Part shown: in pieces, positions 11,686 through 26,949 of the stretch
Layout: each line of letters opens with the position of its first letter
How positions within the stretch are numbered: position 1 is the stretch's first letter
DNA from: Dryomyza anilis
Lineage: Eukaryota > Arthropoda > Insecta > Diptera > Dryomyzidae
Length of the DNA: 64,000 nt
Direction: 5' to 3'
NCBI GenBank assembly: GCA_951804985.1
Contig: OX638136.1
Coordinates: forward strand, 434,001-498,000
The notes under the pieces: generated by a model
What the model was told of the DNA's origin: nothing
The model's database searches: none
What the model saw: only the letters and a program-made list of their open reading frames with translations
Program-made: the position numbers and the translations under genes

Positions 11686-13176
11686 ACAAAAAAACAATGA
11701 CTAAAAGAGATTTCAAAATTGAGTATTTTTTCTTATATGGTATATACTAAAAAATACAAAAGAGATTTTTGAACAAAAAAAAATATATATATATATGCAT
11801 TTACAGCATAATGATGAATAACCTTTTATTATTAATACTATATAATCTATTTGAAAACTATATATATATAGATTTAATATAATAAAAAAAAAAGCAAAAA
11901 ATGAAATTATTTTTGTTTCTGATATATTTTTATTTTGAAATGATAATGAAACAATAGTATTCATACAAATACACTATTCTCAAACGATAGTTTTAGCAAA
12001 AAAAAAAGACGCTTCTCGGGGCGTCACACTTTTTTAAGGGAGGCTAATTTCCATATAAAAATTCAATTTTATGTGTTCAATGTACTCAATTGATTTAAAT
12101 TTGACCATAATAAAATTATATTTTTTTAAAAACATTTTTTATAAAAAAAAAAATCTCAAAAAAAATAATTTATATATTTTTTAAAATTATATTTTGCTTC
12201 TTTGAAAAATGTACTCAATTGATTTAAATTTGACCATAATAAAATTATATTTTTTTAAAAACATTTTTTATAAAAAAAAAAATCTCAAAAAAAATAATTT
12301 ATATATTTTTTAAAATTATATTTTGCTTCTTTGAAATTTTTTTATGATAGTGAAACGATAATTTCATACAAATATACAATTCTCAGACGATAGTTTGGGC
12401 AAAAACGACGCTTCTCGGTGCGTCACACTTTTTCGAGGGAGGCTAATTTCACATATAAAACTCAATTTTAAATATGTTCAATGTTCTCAATTGCTTTAAT
12501 AAAAATACATCCGTATATTTCAGAATGACTATAAAAAATTTAAATTTGAAAAAAATGATATATTTAAAAAAAATCAATTTATTAAAATTAATTTTTTAAA
12601 TATTTGTTATAATTATATTTTGTTTCTTTTAATGGTGACCTTTCTTGTGTCGTAAAATGATGGCAGGTTTAACGTATAAATGGAAATAATACATTGAAAA
12701 TGTTGCAAAATATATATATTTTTTGCATAATGTGATAGTTTATAGATTGTTTAATGTAATAATTAAATTTATCTAAATCAAATAATTTGTTTTTGGATTC
12801 AAATGATGAAATTGTTTCATAAATTTGTATTACAAGTGCGATATTCTTTGAGCATTATCGAGTTTATTAACTGATGAGCTTAACAAATTTGTTTTGTATA
12901 TATTGTTATTGATAGATGCATTGATTTACTTTCGTTGCTCATTTAAATTTTTCCAATATTTTGCATACAAATTTAAATAAAAATACTTTAAAACAGTTTA
13001 AAACCATATACAGATTATACATATACATGGGAATGTAAATTTATATGAAAAGACGTTTCTCGGCGCGTCTCATTTTTTCTAGTGAGTCTAAATTCCCCTG
13101 AAAATTGTGAATTTAAATACAAAGTGTTTTAAGTTTTCATTGAGTGATTTGTACAAGTAATTATTTTAAAACAAAA
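11686..13176. other. H3-H1 spacer, unit 2
   Basis: No gene seen. 129-bp duplication at 12080-12337. Hairpin modules start at 12008, 12407 and 13052. H1 promoter at the right end. Confidence 0.78.
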
Positions 13177-13869
13177 ATGTCTGAATTAACTGGTGTCGCA
13201 GTCGTTTCGTCGCCTGTTGCTACTGCTGCTGCTGCAGTGGAAAAGAAAGTCGTCAAGAAGACTGCAAAGAAACCAGCGACTGCACCATCTCATCCACCAA
13301 CTCAGCAAATGGTTGACGCTTCAATTAAAAATTTAAAAGAACGTGGTGGTTCATCATTGCTGGCAATTAAGAAATATATCAGTGCAACATATAAATGTGA
13401 TGCTCAAAAATTGGCACCATTTATTAAGAAATATTTAAAATCAGCAGTTGTATCTGGTAAATTAATTCAAACAAAAGGCAAGGGAGCATCAGGTTCCTTC
13501 AAACTTTCAGCCGCTGCCAGTAAGGAGCCAAAAACAAAAACTAAGTCCGTTGAGAAGAAAAAGACAGCTATAACCAAAACTGCACCTAAGAGAAAATCAA
13601 CAGCGTCAACAAAGAAGGTGAGTGATGAGAAAAAAGGAAAGAAAGCTGTGGCCACAAAAAAAACCGCTGAAAAGAAGAAGGTTGAAAAAACAAAGGCGAA
13701 AACCATCAAAAAGGTTGGTGCAGTTAAATCAAAATCTGTGAAATCAAAGGCAACAACGCCCGTATCAGTTTCTAAAGGAAAAGTGACCAAAGCGAAGGCA
13801 GCGTTAGCTAAGAAAACGGTTAATATTCCAAAAAAACCAGCTGCTAAAAAGACTGCAGCTAAAAAATAA
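13177..13869 (+). CDS. His1: Linker histone H1, unit 2
   Basis: 230 aa, intact, identical by eye to the unit 1 protein. Confidence 0.96.
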   Translation: MSELTGVAVVSSPVATAAAAVEKKVVKKTAKKPATAPSHPPTQQMVDASIKNLKERGGSSLLAIKKYISATYKCDAQKLAPFIKKYLKSAVVSGKLIQTKGKGASGSFKLSAAASKEPKTKTKSVEKKKTAITKTAPKRKSTASTKKVSDEKKGKKAVATKKTAEKKKVEKTKAKTIKKVGAVKSKSVKSKATTPVSVSKGKVTKAKAALAKKTVNIPKKPAAKKTAAKK

Positions 13870-13913
13870 TTTTTTAATCATATAGCATTCGTTTAAATCG
13901 AATTTATATAAAA

Positions 13914-13929
13914 AGCCCTTCTCAGGGCT
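13914..13929 (+). terminator. H1 histone stem-loop, unit 2
   Basis: AGCCCTTCTCAGGGCT, 44 nt past the stop. Confidence 0.94.
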
Positions 13930-14074
13930 ACAATTTATTTCTACAAAGAGATTAAACTTAAATTAATTTAAATGTATGTTTGATTTATTTATAGTTTTTT
14001 TTTTTTTATTATTATTTAGTGTTATTACATTGACGAAAATATGAATGTTGTTGAATTCTAGTGCATGAGCATTC

Positions 14075-14194
14075 GCCAACGACCATACCACGCTGAATAC
14101 ATCGGTTCTCGTCCGATCACCGAAATTAAGCAGCGTCGGGCGCGGTTAGTACTTAGATGGGGGACCGCTTGGGAACACCGCGTGTTGTTGGCAC
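14075..14194 (+). rRNA. 5S rRNA gene, unit 3
   Basis: Same 120-nt sequence and T8 terminator as the other copies. Confidence 0.97.
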
Positions 14195-14592
14195 ACTAAG
14201 ATCATTAGATTTTTTTTATATATATATTTTTCACATTTAATAAAAAAAAAAAATACAATTTTTTTGTATTAATTCAGTCAAATATAGAAGTTATTAAATT
14301 ATTAGAAAATATAAATAATTTATTTTATTAATAAACTAAAAAAAATCTAAATATTAATTTATTAAAATGTATATAAAAATCAATTTAATAAATTTCATCT
14401 TTTTAGTGAAATAGTTTATGGCTCTGAGAAGTGCCTTTTTATATACATATTTTATGTATTAATTCCGTTAAATATTGAAGCTCTGAAATTAAAATAATTT
14501 ATTTTATTGATAAAATTCAAAATCTATATATTTATTAAAATGTATTTAAACTTGAATTTAATTAATTTCATCTTTTTAGTAAAATATTTTGT
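14195..14592 (-). repeat. 5S-H2B spacer, unit 3
   Basis: No gene. Decayed second H2B stem-loop at 14420-14435. Confidence 0.7.
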
Positions 14593-14608
14593 GGCCCTGA
14601 GAAGGGCC
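14593..14608 (-). terminator. H2B histone stem-loop, unit 3
   Basis: Perfect hairpin, 35 nt past the stop. Confidence 0.95.
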
Positions 14609-14643
14609 TTTTTATATATATGAAACAAAATGTTGTTGAAAAT

Positions 14644-15015
14644 TTATTTAGAGCTCGTGTATTTAGTGACAGCTTTTGTTCCTTCACTGACGGCGTGCTT
14701 AGCCAGCTCACCAGGCAATAGTAGACGGACGGCTGTTTGAATTTCGCGACTCGTAATTGTTGAGCGTTTGTTGTAGTGTGCCAAACGAGAAGCCTCAGCC
14801 GCAATGCGCTCAAAAATATCATTCACAAAACTATTCATGATGCTCATAGCCTTTGAAGAAATTCCAGTATCCGGATGAACTTGCTTCAACACTTTGTAAA
14901 TGTAGATGGCGTAGCTTTCCTTCCTCTTGCGCTTACGTTTCTTGTCATTCTTGGTGATGTTCTTCTGCGCCTTTCCAGCCTTCTTGGCAGCTTTTCCACT
15001 AGTTTTTGGTGGCAT
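14644..15015 (-). CDS. His2B: Histone H2B, unit 3
   Basis: 123 aa, intact, same protein as unit 1. Confidence 0.98.
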   Translation of the reverse strand: MPPKTSGKAAKKAGKAQKNITKNDKKRKRKRKESYAIYIYKVLKQVHPDTGISSKAMSIMNSFVNDIFERIAAEASRLAHYNKRSTITSREIQTAVRLLLPGELAKHAVSEGTKAVTKYTSSK

Positions 15016-15675
<660 letters not shown>

Positions 15676-15711
15676 ATATTCAACAACCACAAATAAAAAA
15701 TATAAACCAAC

Positions 15712-15727
15712 CGTCCTTTTCAGGACG
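15712..15727 (+). terminator. H2A histone stem-loop, unit 3
   Basis: CGTCCTTTTCAGGACG, 36 nt past the stop. Confidence 0.94.
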
Positions 15728-15815
15728 ACAAATTATTAATAAATAAAGAGATATATTATTATTAAAAAAAAAAAAATCTATAATAAAACGATACAAAATT
15801 AATTTCTAAATGCTT

Positions 15816-16801
15816 GTCATATTTTCAAGGAAGGTTAATTTCTATAGGAAAACATATGTTGAAAGTAGAATATCATGCTAAAATGAAAAAAAAAAATTTC
15901 GATAATGAAACGATAAAAAGTCGCTTCTCTGTGCGTCTCATATTTTCAAGGGAGGCTAATTTCTATAGGAAAACATATGTTGAAGGTAGAATATCATGCT
16001 AAAATGAAAAAAAAAAAATTCGATAATGAAACGATAAAAAGTCGCTTCTCTGTGCGTCTCATATTTTCAAGGGAGGCTAATTTCTATAGGAAAACATATG
16101 TTGAAGGTAGAATATCATGCTAAAATGAAAAAAAAAAAATTTCGATAATGAAACGATAAAAAGTCGCTTCTCTGTGCGTCTCATATTTTTAAGGGAGGCT
16201 AATTTCTATAGGAATACATATGTTGAAGGTAGAATATCATGCTAAAATGAAAAAAAAAAAAATTTCGATAATGAAACGATAAAAAGTCGCTTCTCTGTGC
16301 GTCTCATATTTTCAAGGGAGGCTAATTTCTATAGGAAAACATATGTTGAAGGTAGAATATCATGCTAAAATGAAAAAAAAAATTTCGATAATGAAACGAT
16401 AAAAAGTCGCTTCTCTGTGCGTCTCATATTTTCAAGGGAGGTTAATTTCTATAGGATAACATATGTTGAAGGTAGAATATCATGCTAAAATGAAAAAAAA
16501 ATTTCGATAATGAAACGATAAAAAGTCGCTTCTCTGTGCGTCTCATATTTTTAAGGGAGGCTAATTTCTATAGGAATACATATGTTGAAGGTAGAATATC
16601 ATGCCATAATGAAAAAAAAAAATTTCGATAATGAAACGATAAAAAGTCGCTTCTCTGTGCGTCTCATATTTTCAAGGGAGGCTAATTTCTATAGGAATAC
16701 ATATGTTGAAGGTAGAATATCATGCTAAAATGAAAAAAAAAAAAATGTCGATAATGAAACGATAAAAAGTCGCTTCTCTGTGCGCCTCATATTTTCAAGG
16801 A
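15816..16801. repeat. H2A-H4 subrepeat array, 8 copies, unit 3
   Basis: Eight cores. The copy order of minor variants (GGTTAATTTC, GCCATAATG) matches units 2 and 4, so whole units were duplicated, not just the subrepeats. Confidence 0.93.
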
Positions 16802-16909
16802 AACATTATTTCAAGCATGATGACAAATAAACCAATTAAAATTCAAACAAAAATGTATTTTTTGATAAAATATATTAAATTTTTACTCTTTTTTTTTTAA
16901 TTAAATTGT

Positions 16910-16925
16910 GGTCCTGAAAAGGACC
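16910..16925 (-). terminator. H4 histone stem-loop, unit 3
   Basis: Perfect hairpin on the minus strand; downstream AAAGAGT. Confidence 0.94.
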
Positions 16926-16967
16926 GATTGTTTATAAATTGTTAAAAAAAAATGCAGAAATATTTGT

Positions 16968-17948
<981 letters not shown>

Positions 17949-17983
17949 ATATCTTTTAATTTCAAATATAATTAAAACAAATC

Positions 17984-17999
17984 GGTCCTTCTCAGGACC
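17984..17999 (+). terminator. H3 histone stem-loop, unit 3
   Basis: GGTCCTTCTCAGGACC. Confidence 0.95.
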
Positions 18000-19490
18000 A
18001 CAAAAAAACAATGACTAAAAGAGATTTCAAAATTGAGTATTTTTTCTTATATGGTATATACTAAAAAATACAAAAGAGATTTTTGAACAAAAAAAAATAT
18101 ATATATATATGCATTTACAGCATAATGATGAATAACCTTTTATTATTAATACTATATAATCTATTTGAAAACTATATATATATAGATTTAATATAATAAA
18201 AAAAAAAGCAAAAAATGAAATTATTTTTGTTTCTGATATATTTTTATTTTGAAATGATAATGAAACAATAGTATTCATACAAATACACTATTCTCAAACG
18301 ATAGTTTTAGCAAAAAAAAAAGACGCTTCTCGGGGCGTCACACTTTTTTAAGGGAGGCTAATTTCCATATAAAAATTCAATTTTATGTGTTCAATGTACT
18401 CAATTGATTTAAATTTGACCATAATAAAATTATATTTTTTTAAAAACATTTTTTATAAAAAAAAAAATCTCAAAAAAAATAATTTATATATTTTTTAAAA
18501 TTATATTTTGCTTCTTTGAAAAATGTACTCAATTGATTTAAATTTGACCATAATAAAATTATATTTTTTTAAAAACATTTTTTATAAAAAAAAAAATCTC
18601 AAAAAAAATAATTTATATATTTTTTAAAATTATATTTTGCTTCTTTGAAATTTTTTTATGATAGTGAAACGATAATTTCATACAAATATACAATTCTCAG
18701 ACGATAGTTTGGGCAAAAACGACGCTTCTCGGTGCGTCACACTTTTTCGAGGGAGGCTAATTTCACATATAAAACTCAATTTTAAATATGTTCAATGTTC
18801 TCAATTGCTTTAATAAAAATACATCCGTATATTTCAGAATGACTATAAAAAATTTAAATTTGAAAAAAATGATATATTTAAAAAAAATCAATTTATTAAA
18901 ATTAATTTTTTAAATATTTGTTATAATTATATTTTGTTTCTTTTAATGGTGACCTTTCTTGTGTCGTAAAATGATGGCAGGTTTAACGTATAAATGGAAA
19001 TAATACATTGAAAATGTTGCAAAATATATATATTTTTTGCATAATGTGATAGTTTATAGATTGTTTAATGTAATAATTAAATTTATCTAAATCAAATAAT
19101 TTGTTTTTGGATTCAAATGATGAAATTGTTTCATAAATTTGTATTACAAGTGCGATATTCTTTGAGCATTATCGAGTTTATTAACTGATGAGCTTAACAA
19201 ATTTGTTTTGTATATATTGTTATTGATAGATGCATTGATTTACTTTCGTTGCTCATTTAAATTTTTCCAATATTTTGCATACAAATTTAAATAAAAATAC
19301 TTTAAAACAGTTTAAAACCATATACAGATTATACATATACATGGGAATGTAAATTTATATGAAAAGACGTTTCTCGGCGCGTCTCATTTTTTCTAGTGAG
19401 TCTAAATTCCCCTGAAAATTGTGAATTTAAATACAAAGTGTTTTAAGTTTTCATTGAGTGATTTGTACAAGTAATTATTTTAAAACAAAA
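18000..19490. other. H3-H1 spacer, unit 3
   Basis: No gene seen. 129-bp duplication at 18394-18651. Hairpin modules start at 18322, 18721 and 19366. Confidence 0.78.
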
Positions 19491-20182
19491 ATGTCTGAAT
19501 TAACTGGTGTCGCAGTCGTTTCGTCGCCTGTTGCTACTGCTGCTGCTGCAGTGGAAAAGAAGTCGTCAAGAAGACTGCAAAGAAACCAGCGACTGCACCA
19601 TCTCATCCACCAACTCAGCAAATGGTTGACGCTTCAATTAAAAATTTAAAAGAACGTGGTGGTTCATCATTGCTGGCAATTAAGAAATATATCAGTGCAA
19701 CATATAAATGTGATGCTCAAAAATTGGCACCATTTATTAAGAAATATTTAAAATCAGCAGTTGTATCTGGTAAATTAATTCAAACAAAAGGCAAGGGAGC
19801 ATCAGGTTCCTTCAAACTTTCAGCCGCTGCCAGTAAGGAGCCAAAAACAAAAACTAAGTCCGTTGAGAAGAAAAAGACAGCTATAACCAAAACTGCACCT
19901 AAGAGAAAATCAACAGCGTCAACAAAGAAGGTGAGTGATGAGAAAAAAGGAAAGAAAGCTGTGGCCACAAAAAAAACCGCTGAAAAGAAGAAGGTTGAAA
20001 AAACAAAGGCGAAAACCATCAAAAAGGTTGGTGCAGTTAAATCAAAATCTGTGAAATCAAAGGCAACAACGCCCGTATCAGTTTCTAAAGGAAAAGTGAC
20101 CAAAGCGAAGGCAGCGTTAGCTAAGAAAACGGTTAATATTCCAAAAAAACCAGCTGCTAAAAAGACTGCAGCTAAAAAATAA
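19491..20182 (+). pseudogene. His1: Linker histone H1 with 1-bp deletion, unit 3
   Basis: One A is missing in the AAAAGAAAG stretch at codons 23-25 (near 19560). The frame is lost after VEKK and stops at 19649, before the globular domain. Everything downstream, including an open frame from 19622 that would encode the globular domain and tail (186 aa) from the internal ATG of MVDASIKN, is otherwise preserved. The lesion is in a short homopolymer, so an assembly error is possible. Confidence 0.88.
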
Positions 20183-20226
20183 TTTTTTAATCATATAGCA
20201 TTCGTTTAAATCGAATTTATATAAAA

Positions 20227-20242
20227 AGCCCTTCTCAGGGCT
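20227..20242 (+). terminator. H1 histone stem-loop, unit 3
   Basis: AGCCCTTCTCAGGGCT, intact. Confidence 0.94.
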
Positions 20243-20387
20243 ACAATTTATTTCTACAAAGAGATTAAACTTAAATTAATTTAAATGTATGTTTGATTTA
20301 TTTATAGTTTTTTTTTTTTTATTATTATTTAGTGTTATTACATTGACGAAAATATGAATGTTGTTGAATTCTAGTGCATGAGCATTC

Positions 20388-20507
20388 GCCAACGACCATA
20401 CCACGCTGAATACATCGGTTCTCGTCCGATCACCGAAATTAAGCAGCGTCGGGCGCGGTTAGTACTTAGATGGGGGACCGCTTGGGAACACCGCGTGTTG
20501 TTGGCAC
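20388..20507 (+). rRNA. 5S rRNA gene, unit 4
   Basis: Same 120-nt sequence. It heads an 11.6-kb unit enlarged by a full-length retroelement. Confidence 0.97.
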
Positions 20508-20905
20508 ACTAAGATCATTAGATTTTTTTTATATATATATTTTTCACATTTAATAAAAAAAAAAAATACAATTTTTTTGTATTAATTCAGTCAAATATAG
20601 AAGTTATTAAATTATTAGAAAATATAAATAATTTATTTTATTAATAAACTAAAAAAAATCTAAATATTAATTTATTAAAATGTATATAAAAATCAATTTA
20701 ATAAATTTCATCTTTTTAGTGAAATAGTTTATGGCTCTGAGAAGTGCCTTTTTATATACATATTTTATGTATTAATTCCGTTAAATATTGAAGCTCTGAA
20801 ATTAAAATAATTTATTTTATTGATAAAATTCAAAATCTATATATTTATTAAAATGTATTTAAACTTGAATTTAATTAATTTCATCTTTTTAGTAAAATAT
20901 TTTGT
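20508..20905 (-). repeat. 5S-H2B spacer, unit 4
   Basis: No gene. Decayed second H2B stem-loop at 20733-20748. Confidence 0.7.
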
Positions 20906-20921
20906 GGCCCTGAGAAGGGCC
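20906..20921 (-). terminator. H2B histone stem-loop, unit 4
   Basis: Perfect hairpin. Confidence 0.95.
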
Positions 20922-20956
20922 TTTTTATATATATGAAACAAAATGTTGTTGAAAAT

Positions 20957-21328
20957 TTATTTAGAGCTCGTGTATTTAGTGACAGCTTTTGTTCCTTCAC
21001 TGACGGCGTGCTTAGCCAGCTCACCAGGCAATAGTAGACGGACGGCTGTTTGAATTTCGCGACTCGTAATTGTTGAGCGTTTGTTGTAGTGTGCCAAACG
21101 AGAAGCCTCAGCCGCAATGCGCTCAAAAATATCATTCACAAAACTATTCATGATGCTCATAGCCTTTGAAGAAATTCCAGTATCCGGATGAACTTGCTTC
21201 AACACTTTGTAAATGTAGATGGCGTAGCTTTCCTTCCTCTTGCGCTTACGTTTCTTGTCATTCTTGGTGATGTTCTTCTGCGCCTTTCCAGCCTTCTTGG
21301 CAGCTTTTCCACTAGTTTTTGGTGGCAT
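20957..21328 (-). CDS. His2B: Histone H2B, unit 4
   Basis: 123 aa, intact, same protein as unit 1. Confidence 0.98.
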   Translation of the reverse strand: MPPKTSGKAAKKAGKAQKNITKNDKKRKRKRKESYAIYIYKVLKQVHPDTGISSKAMSIMNSFVNDIFERIAAEASRLAHYNKRSTITSREIQTAVRLLLPGELAKHAVSEGTKAVTKYTSSK

Positions 21329-21988
<660 letters not shown>

Positions 21989-22024
21989 ATATTCAACAAC
22001 CACAAATAAAAAATATAAACCAAC

Positions 22025-22040
22025 CGTCCTTTTCAGGACG
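22025..22040 (+). terminator. H2A histone stem-loop, unit 4
   Basis: CGTCCTTTTCAGGACG. Confidence 0.94.
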
Positions 22041-22127
22041 ACAAATTATTAATAAATAAAGAGATATATTATTATTAAAAAAAAAAAATCTATAATAAAA
22101 CGATACAAAATTAATTTCTAAATGCTT

Positions 22128-23113
22128 GTCATATTTTCAAGGAAGGTTAATTTCTATAGGAAAACATATGTTGAAAGTAGAATATCATGCTAAAATGAAA
22201 AAAAAAAATTTCGATAATGAAACGATAAAAAGTCGCTTCTCTGTGCGTCTCATATTTTCAAGGGAGGCTAATTTCTATAGGAAAACATATGTTGAAGGTA
22301 GAATATCATGCTAAAATGAAAAAAAAAAAATTCGATAATGAAACGATAAAAAGTCGCTTCTCTGTGCGTCTCATATTTTCAAGGGAGGCTAATTTCTATA
22401 GGAAAACATATGTTGAAGGTAGAATATCATGCTAAAATGAAAAAAAAAAAATTTCGATAATGAAACGATAAAAAGTCGCTTCTCTGTGCGTCTCATATTT
22501 TTAAGGGAGGCTAATTTCTATAGGAATACATATGTTGAAGGTAGAATATCATGCTAAAATGAAAAAAAAAAAAATTTCGATAATGAAACGATAAAAAGTC
22601 GCTTCTCTGTGCGTCTCATATTTTCAAGGGAGGCTAATTTCTATAGGAAAACATATGTTGAAGGTAGAATATCATGCTAAAATGAAAAAAAAAATTTCGA
22701 TAATGAAACGATAAAAAGTCGCTTCTCTGTGCGTCTCATATTTTCAAGGGAGGTTAATTTCTATAGGATAACATATGTTGAAGGTAGAATATCATGCTAA
22801 AATGAAAAAAAAATTTCGATAATGAAACGATAAAAAGTCGCTTCTCTGTGCGTCTCATATTTTTAAGGGAGGCTAATTTCTATAGGAATACATATGTTGA
22901 AGGTAGAATATCATGCCATAATGAAAAAAAAAAATTTCGATAATGAAACGATAAAAAGTCGCTTCTCTGTGCGTCTCATATTTTCAAGGGAGGCTAATTT
23001 CTATAGGAATACATATGTTGAAGGTAGAATATCATGCTAAAATGAAAAAAAAAAAAATGTCGATAATGAAACGATAAAAAGTCGCTTCTCTGTGCGCCTC
23101 ATATTTTCAAGGA
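22128..23113. repeat. H2A-H4 subrepeat array, 8 copies, unit 4
   Basis: Eight cores, same variant order as units 2 and 3. Confidence 0.93.
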
Positions 23114-23221
23114 AACATTATTTCAAGCATGATGACAAATAAACCAATTAAAATTCAAACAAAAATGTATTTTTTGATAAAATATATTAAATTTTTACTC
23201 TTTTTTTTTTAATTAAATTGT

Positions 23222-23237
23222 GGTCCTGAAAAGGACC
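23222..23237 (-). terminator. H4 histone stem-loop, unit 4
   Basis: Perfect hairpin on the minus strand. Confidence 0.94.
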
Positions 23238-23279
23238 GATTGTTTATAAATTGTTAAAAAAAAATGCAGAAATATTTGT

Positions 23280-23656
<377 letters not shown>

Positions 23657-23988
23657 CAATATTTTTTTTTTTTTTTTATTTAAGCATTTCTTTTGTTTTA
23701 CATTTCATGAAGAATTATTTTACAGGGTTGTTTTTTTATGCAGAATATGTATAAATATTCTTTCTCATAACATTCAAGATTTTACATTTTATATTTAAAA
23801 TATTTACATTTTGGTTTTGTTTTTACATTACATGTTTGTGTTTTTGTGGAAAATTTTTTAAAAAAACCACATAATTATAATTTCCATGGTATAAAACTTA
23901 AAACTAAAACTAAAAAATATATGTACATTAACTTAAAACTAAAAAACAAATAAAGTAAAAATAAAAAACAAAAATAAAAATTATTCAA

Positions 23989-26949
23989 TTATTGGTCTGT
24001 ATTATAAATTAATTGATTTATATTATTTTTACGTTTATTGTAGTAAATTATTTTGTCATTTGAATCGAACATTTCATTTTCATATAAATATTTAAATTTA
24101 GTCGGCGATATATATTTATTACTATTATTGTCGTTAATATTTGTATTTATGTTGTTTATATACATATCTTTTATAAGATTATTATCGATTAAAGAACTTT
24201 TTATAGAAAACTTGTATCCTAATTCTACGAGAAATCTGTCGATTCTTTTGAGATTTGTACTTTTATAAAGTTGCCTGCAACTTATTTTTTTGTAATTAAA
24301 AAATTCATCAAAATTGCCACATGTACCTAGTATATATCTTATGCATTTCCTTTCCAATTTTCTTAACTTTTCCATTTGAGCGGAAGAAATTTGGAACCAA
24401 ATTGGAAAACCATATGCGATAATGCTTCTAACTACCTGCATATATAGGATTTTTTTAATTTTTTTTGATAAAAGACTATTGAATTTAAAGGCGTTATACC
24501 AAATAATAAACGAGGTGTTTGCTTTGGCTAATATATATTTAATGTGTTCTGAAAAGTTATATTTAGTGTCAAATTGAATGCCAAGATATTTTACTGAATT
24601 TTTAACTAATATAGAAGTGTTGTTTATGTAAATTTTTGGATTATGTTTTCTACAGTTTTTAAAACTAGAACCTGTACCTATAATTTTAATAACTTCTGAC
24701 TTTTCAGTATTTATTTCTACTCCCCATTTTTTATAGTATTTATTTATTTCTTCGAGATAATTATTTATTTCTCTTGACATTTTTTCCATATAAATACCAT
24801 CAGTAAACACACATACATCATCCGCATATGCAATTAATTTAATTCTGTCAATTTCAGGTTGAGGTAAATCCGATAAGAAAATATTGTATAGGTGCGGTGC
24901 TAAGATTGAACCCTGAGGAACACCTGATACAATTCTAAATAGTGATGATACCTTACCTCCACAGCTTACAGTAAAGAAACGATTTTCTAAAAACGACTTT
25001 AATATTTTACTAAGATGAATGGGAAATTTATATTGCAACATCTTGTAAATTAATCCATTTATCCAGACTGAATCAAATGCTTTTTTGACGTCAATGAAAA
25101 CCGCGACTGTAGTACGTCTCTTGTTTAAATTATTTGTTATATTATTAGATAAATACAGCAGGGGTTGCGTTGTTGCATGCTGTTTCCTAAAACCCATTTG
25201 GAAATCTTTTAAAATTGGTTTATTTTCAAATTCATCTTCTATTAAAGTGAATAAGAATTGTTCAAAAATTTTTGAAATATTTGACAAAAGCGAAATTGGC
25301 CTATAGCTAGTCACGCTCCAGGGTGATTTGCCTGATTTAGGAACGGGGACTATATTTGCTACTTTCCAAGCAATTGGAAAATAAGAAATATTTATACAAT
25401 GATTAAAAAGTACCGCAATAAAGTCGGAGAAATGTTTGTCAGTTTTTTTGAGAATGAAATTTGACATTTTGTCAAAGCCGAAGGATTTTTTGTTATTTAA
25501 GTGTTTGATAATTGTATGAATTTGTGAACTATTTGAAAATTTAGCATCTAAAGGACTATTGTTGGTACCAGTAGCACGGAAATTTCTATTAAAATTAACA
25601 ATTGCATCTGAATTTAAAAAACTAGCATTAATGGTGTGATCTATTAAATTTTTGTGGGTTAAGTCTATTGAATTATTGCTTTCAGAATAAGTTGATTCAA
25701 AAAGATTGCCAAAAGCTTCGGCTTTTGCGAGATCGTCCGATATTAATTGATTGTCTATGTCTTTCAGGGTGGGAAGTTTTTGATTTTTCTTTATATCTAA
25801 AATATTTTTCATATCTTTGAATGTATTATTATTTAGCTTGATTTTTTCAAGCTTTTTGGATAGGCTATTGATAGTAAAATTTTGGATTTCTTTTGAAATT
25901 AATTTAGTTAAAATGTTAATATCTAATTTTAATTGCATTAAATTTGGGTCATAATTACTACGGAACCATATTCTTCTAAGTTTATTTTTTTCTGTTATGA
26001 GTTCTTCTATGTAATTTGGGAATTTTTTATAGTCAGAATGTTTTGATTTTATTTGAGGTGTATTGTGGTGTATGGACATTTCTAAATAATGATTCATTTG
26101 ATCAATGATTTTATCTATTTCTTTAGAATTTAGATTTTGGTTGGTTGGCATATCTATTTTATTTAAGTGTTTTGCTAGTTCTAAGTTGAAAGTTTGAAAA
26201 TCTGTTTTATTATAATCATAATAAATATTGTGAAAAGGTATTTTTATTGGTTTACTGAAGATAATAATTTCTATTGCAGTGTGGTCAGAAGGAAAATCAA
26301 TGCATTTTGTGAAATGCCCACTTTGTGAATTTTCAAAATTTAATGAATCAGATGTGAAAAAGAAATCTAAAACAGATTTAATGGATTTTCTGTGAAAAGT
26401 TGGTTGAGTTGGTTTAAACAGAATTATTTTATGTAGCAAACATTTGTCGTTGTACCAATTATAAATTTTAGTACCTGTTGAAGAATTTTTTGTGTCGCCC
26501 CATAAATGGTGTCTGGAGTTAAAATCGCCACCAATGATAAATTGGACTTTTTCAGATTTTTTTATTAAATTTTCTAAGTCATTTTCTATGGATCCTTTTT
26601 TTTTTGATGGACGATATACTTCAAAAATATTTAACTCTTTGTTGTTTTCTAAGAACAACTTAATTCCTAGATTTTCTAGTAATTCTAAATTTATTGACTG
26701 AAAAACTTCAAATTTGAATTCTTTTTTTATAATAATTGCTAAACCGACGTCATGATTATTCAATTTGTCCTTCCTAATTAAATTATAACCAATAAACTGG
26801 ACCTTATGTTTGCTAGACCATCTTGTTTCGCAAATAATCATGATGTCCGGTTTATTTATTTTTAAGAAATTACGCATTTCGTTTCTTCTTGATGTTGAAA
26901 TCAAGGAATTAACGTTACAGTGTATAATTTTTAATCCTTTACGGGACAT
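23989..26949 (-). CDS. ORF2: APE endonuclease and reverse transcriptase, family 1
   Basis: 986 aa. The N-terminal apurinic-endonuclease-like domain (~1-230) nicks target DNA. Its active-site residues are visible: N14 (NVNSL), E41 (CETRW), D142 and N144 in GGDFN, and D222-H223 in SDH. The reverse transcriptase spans ~530-800: finger motif YRPISLLSN at 549-557, motif A FIDVKKAFD with D620, motif B SGVPQGS at 675-681, and catalytic YADD at 708-711. A thumb/C-terminal region follows. No RNase H motif or terminal CCHC is seen. It primes cDNA synthesis on the nicked target. Start ATG overlaps the ORF1 stop, suggesting coupled reinitiation. Encodes the same RT as the truncated unit 1 copy. Confidence 0.94.
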   Translation of the reverse strand: MSRKGLKIIHCNVNSLISTSRRNEMRNFLKINKPDIMIICETRWSSKHKVQFIGYNLIRKDKLNNHDVGLAIIIKKEFKFEVFQSINLELLENLGIKLFLENNKELNIFEVYRPSKKKGSIENDLENLIKKSEKVQFIIGGDFNSRHHLWGDTKNSSTGTKIYNWYNDKCLLHKIILFKPTQPTFHRKSIKSVLDFFFTSDSLNFENSQSGHFTKCIDFPSDHTAIEIIIFSKPIKIPFHNIYYDYNKTDFQTFNLELAKHLNKIDMPTNQNLNSKEIDKIIDQMNHYLEMSIHHNTPQIKSKHSDYKKFPNYIEELITEKNKLRRIWFRSNYDPNLMQLKLDINILTKLISKEIQNFTINSLSKKLEKIKLNNNTFKDMKNILDIKKNQKLPTLKDIDNQLISDDLAKAEAFGNLFESTYSESNNSIDLTHKNLIDHTINASFLNSDAIVNFNRNFRATGTNNSPLDAKFSNSSQIHTIIKHLNNKKSFGFDKMSNFILKKTDKHFSDFIAVLFNHCINISYFPIAWKVANIVPVPKSGKSPWSVTSYRPISLLSNISKIFEQFLFTLIEDEFENKPILKDFQMGFRKQHATTQPLLYLSNNITNNLNKRRTTVAVFIDVKKAFDSVWINGLIYKMLQYKFPIHLSKILKSFLENRFFTVSCGGKVSSLFRIVSGVPQGSILAPHLYNIFLSDLPQPEIDRIKLIAYADDVCVFTDGIYMEKMSREINNYLEEINKYYKKWGVEINTEKSEVIKIIGTGSSFKNCRKHNPKIYINNTSILVKNSVKYLGIQFDTKYNFSEHIKYILAKANTSFIIWYNAFKFNSLLSKKIKKILYMQVVRSIIAYGFPIWFQISSAQMEKLRKLERKCIRYILGTCGNFDEFFNYKKISCRQLYKSTNLKRIDRFLVELGYKFSIKSSLIDNNLIKDMYINNINTNINDNNSNKYISPTKFKYLYENEMFDSNDKIIYYNKRKNNINQLIYNTDQ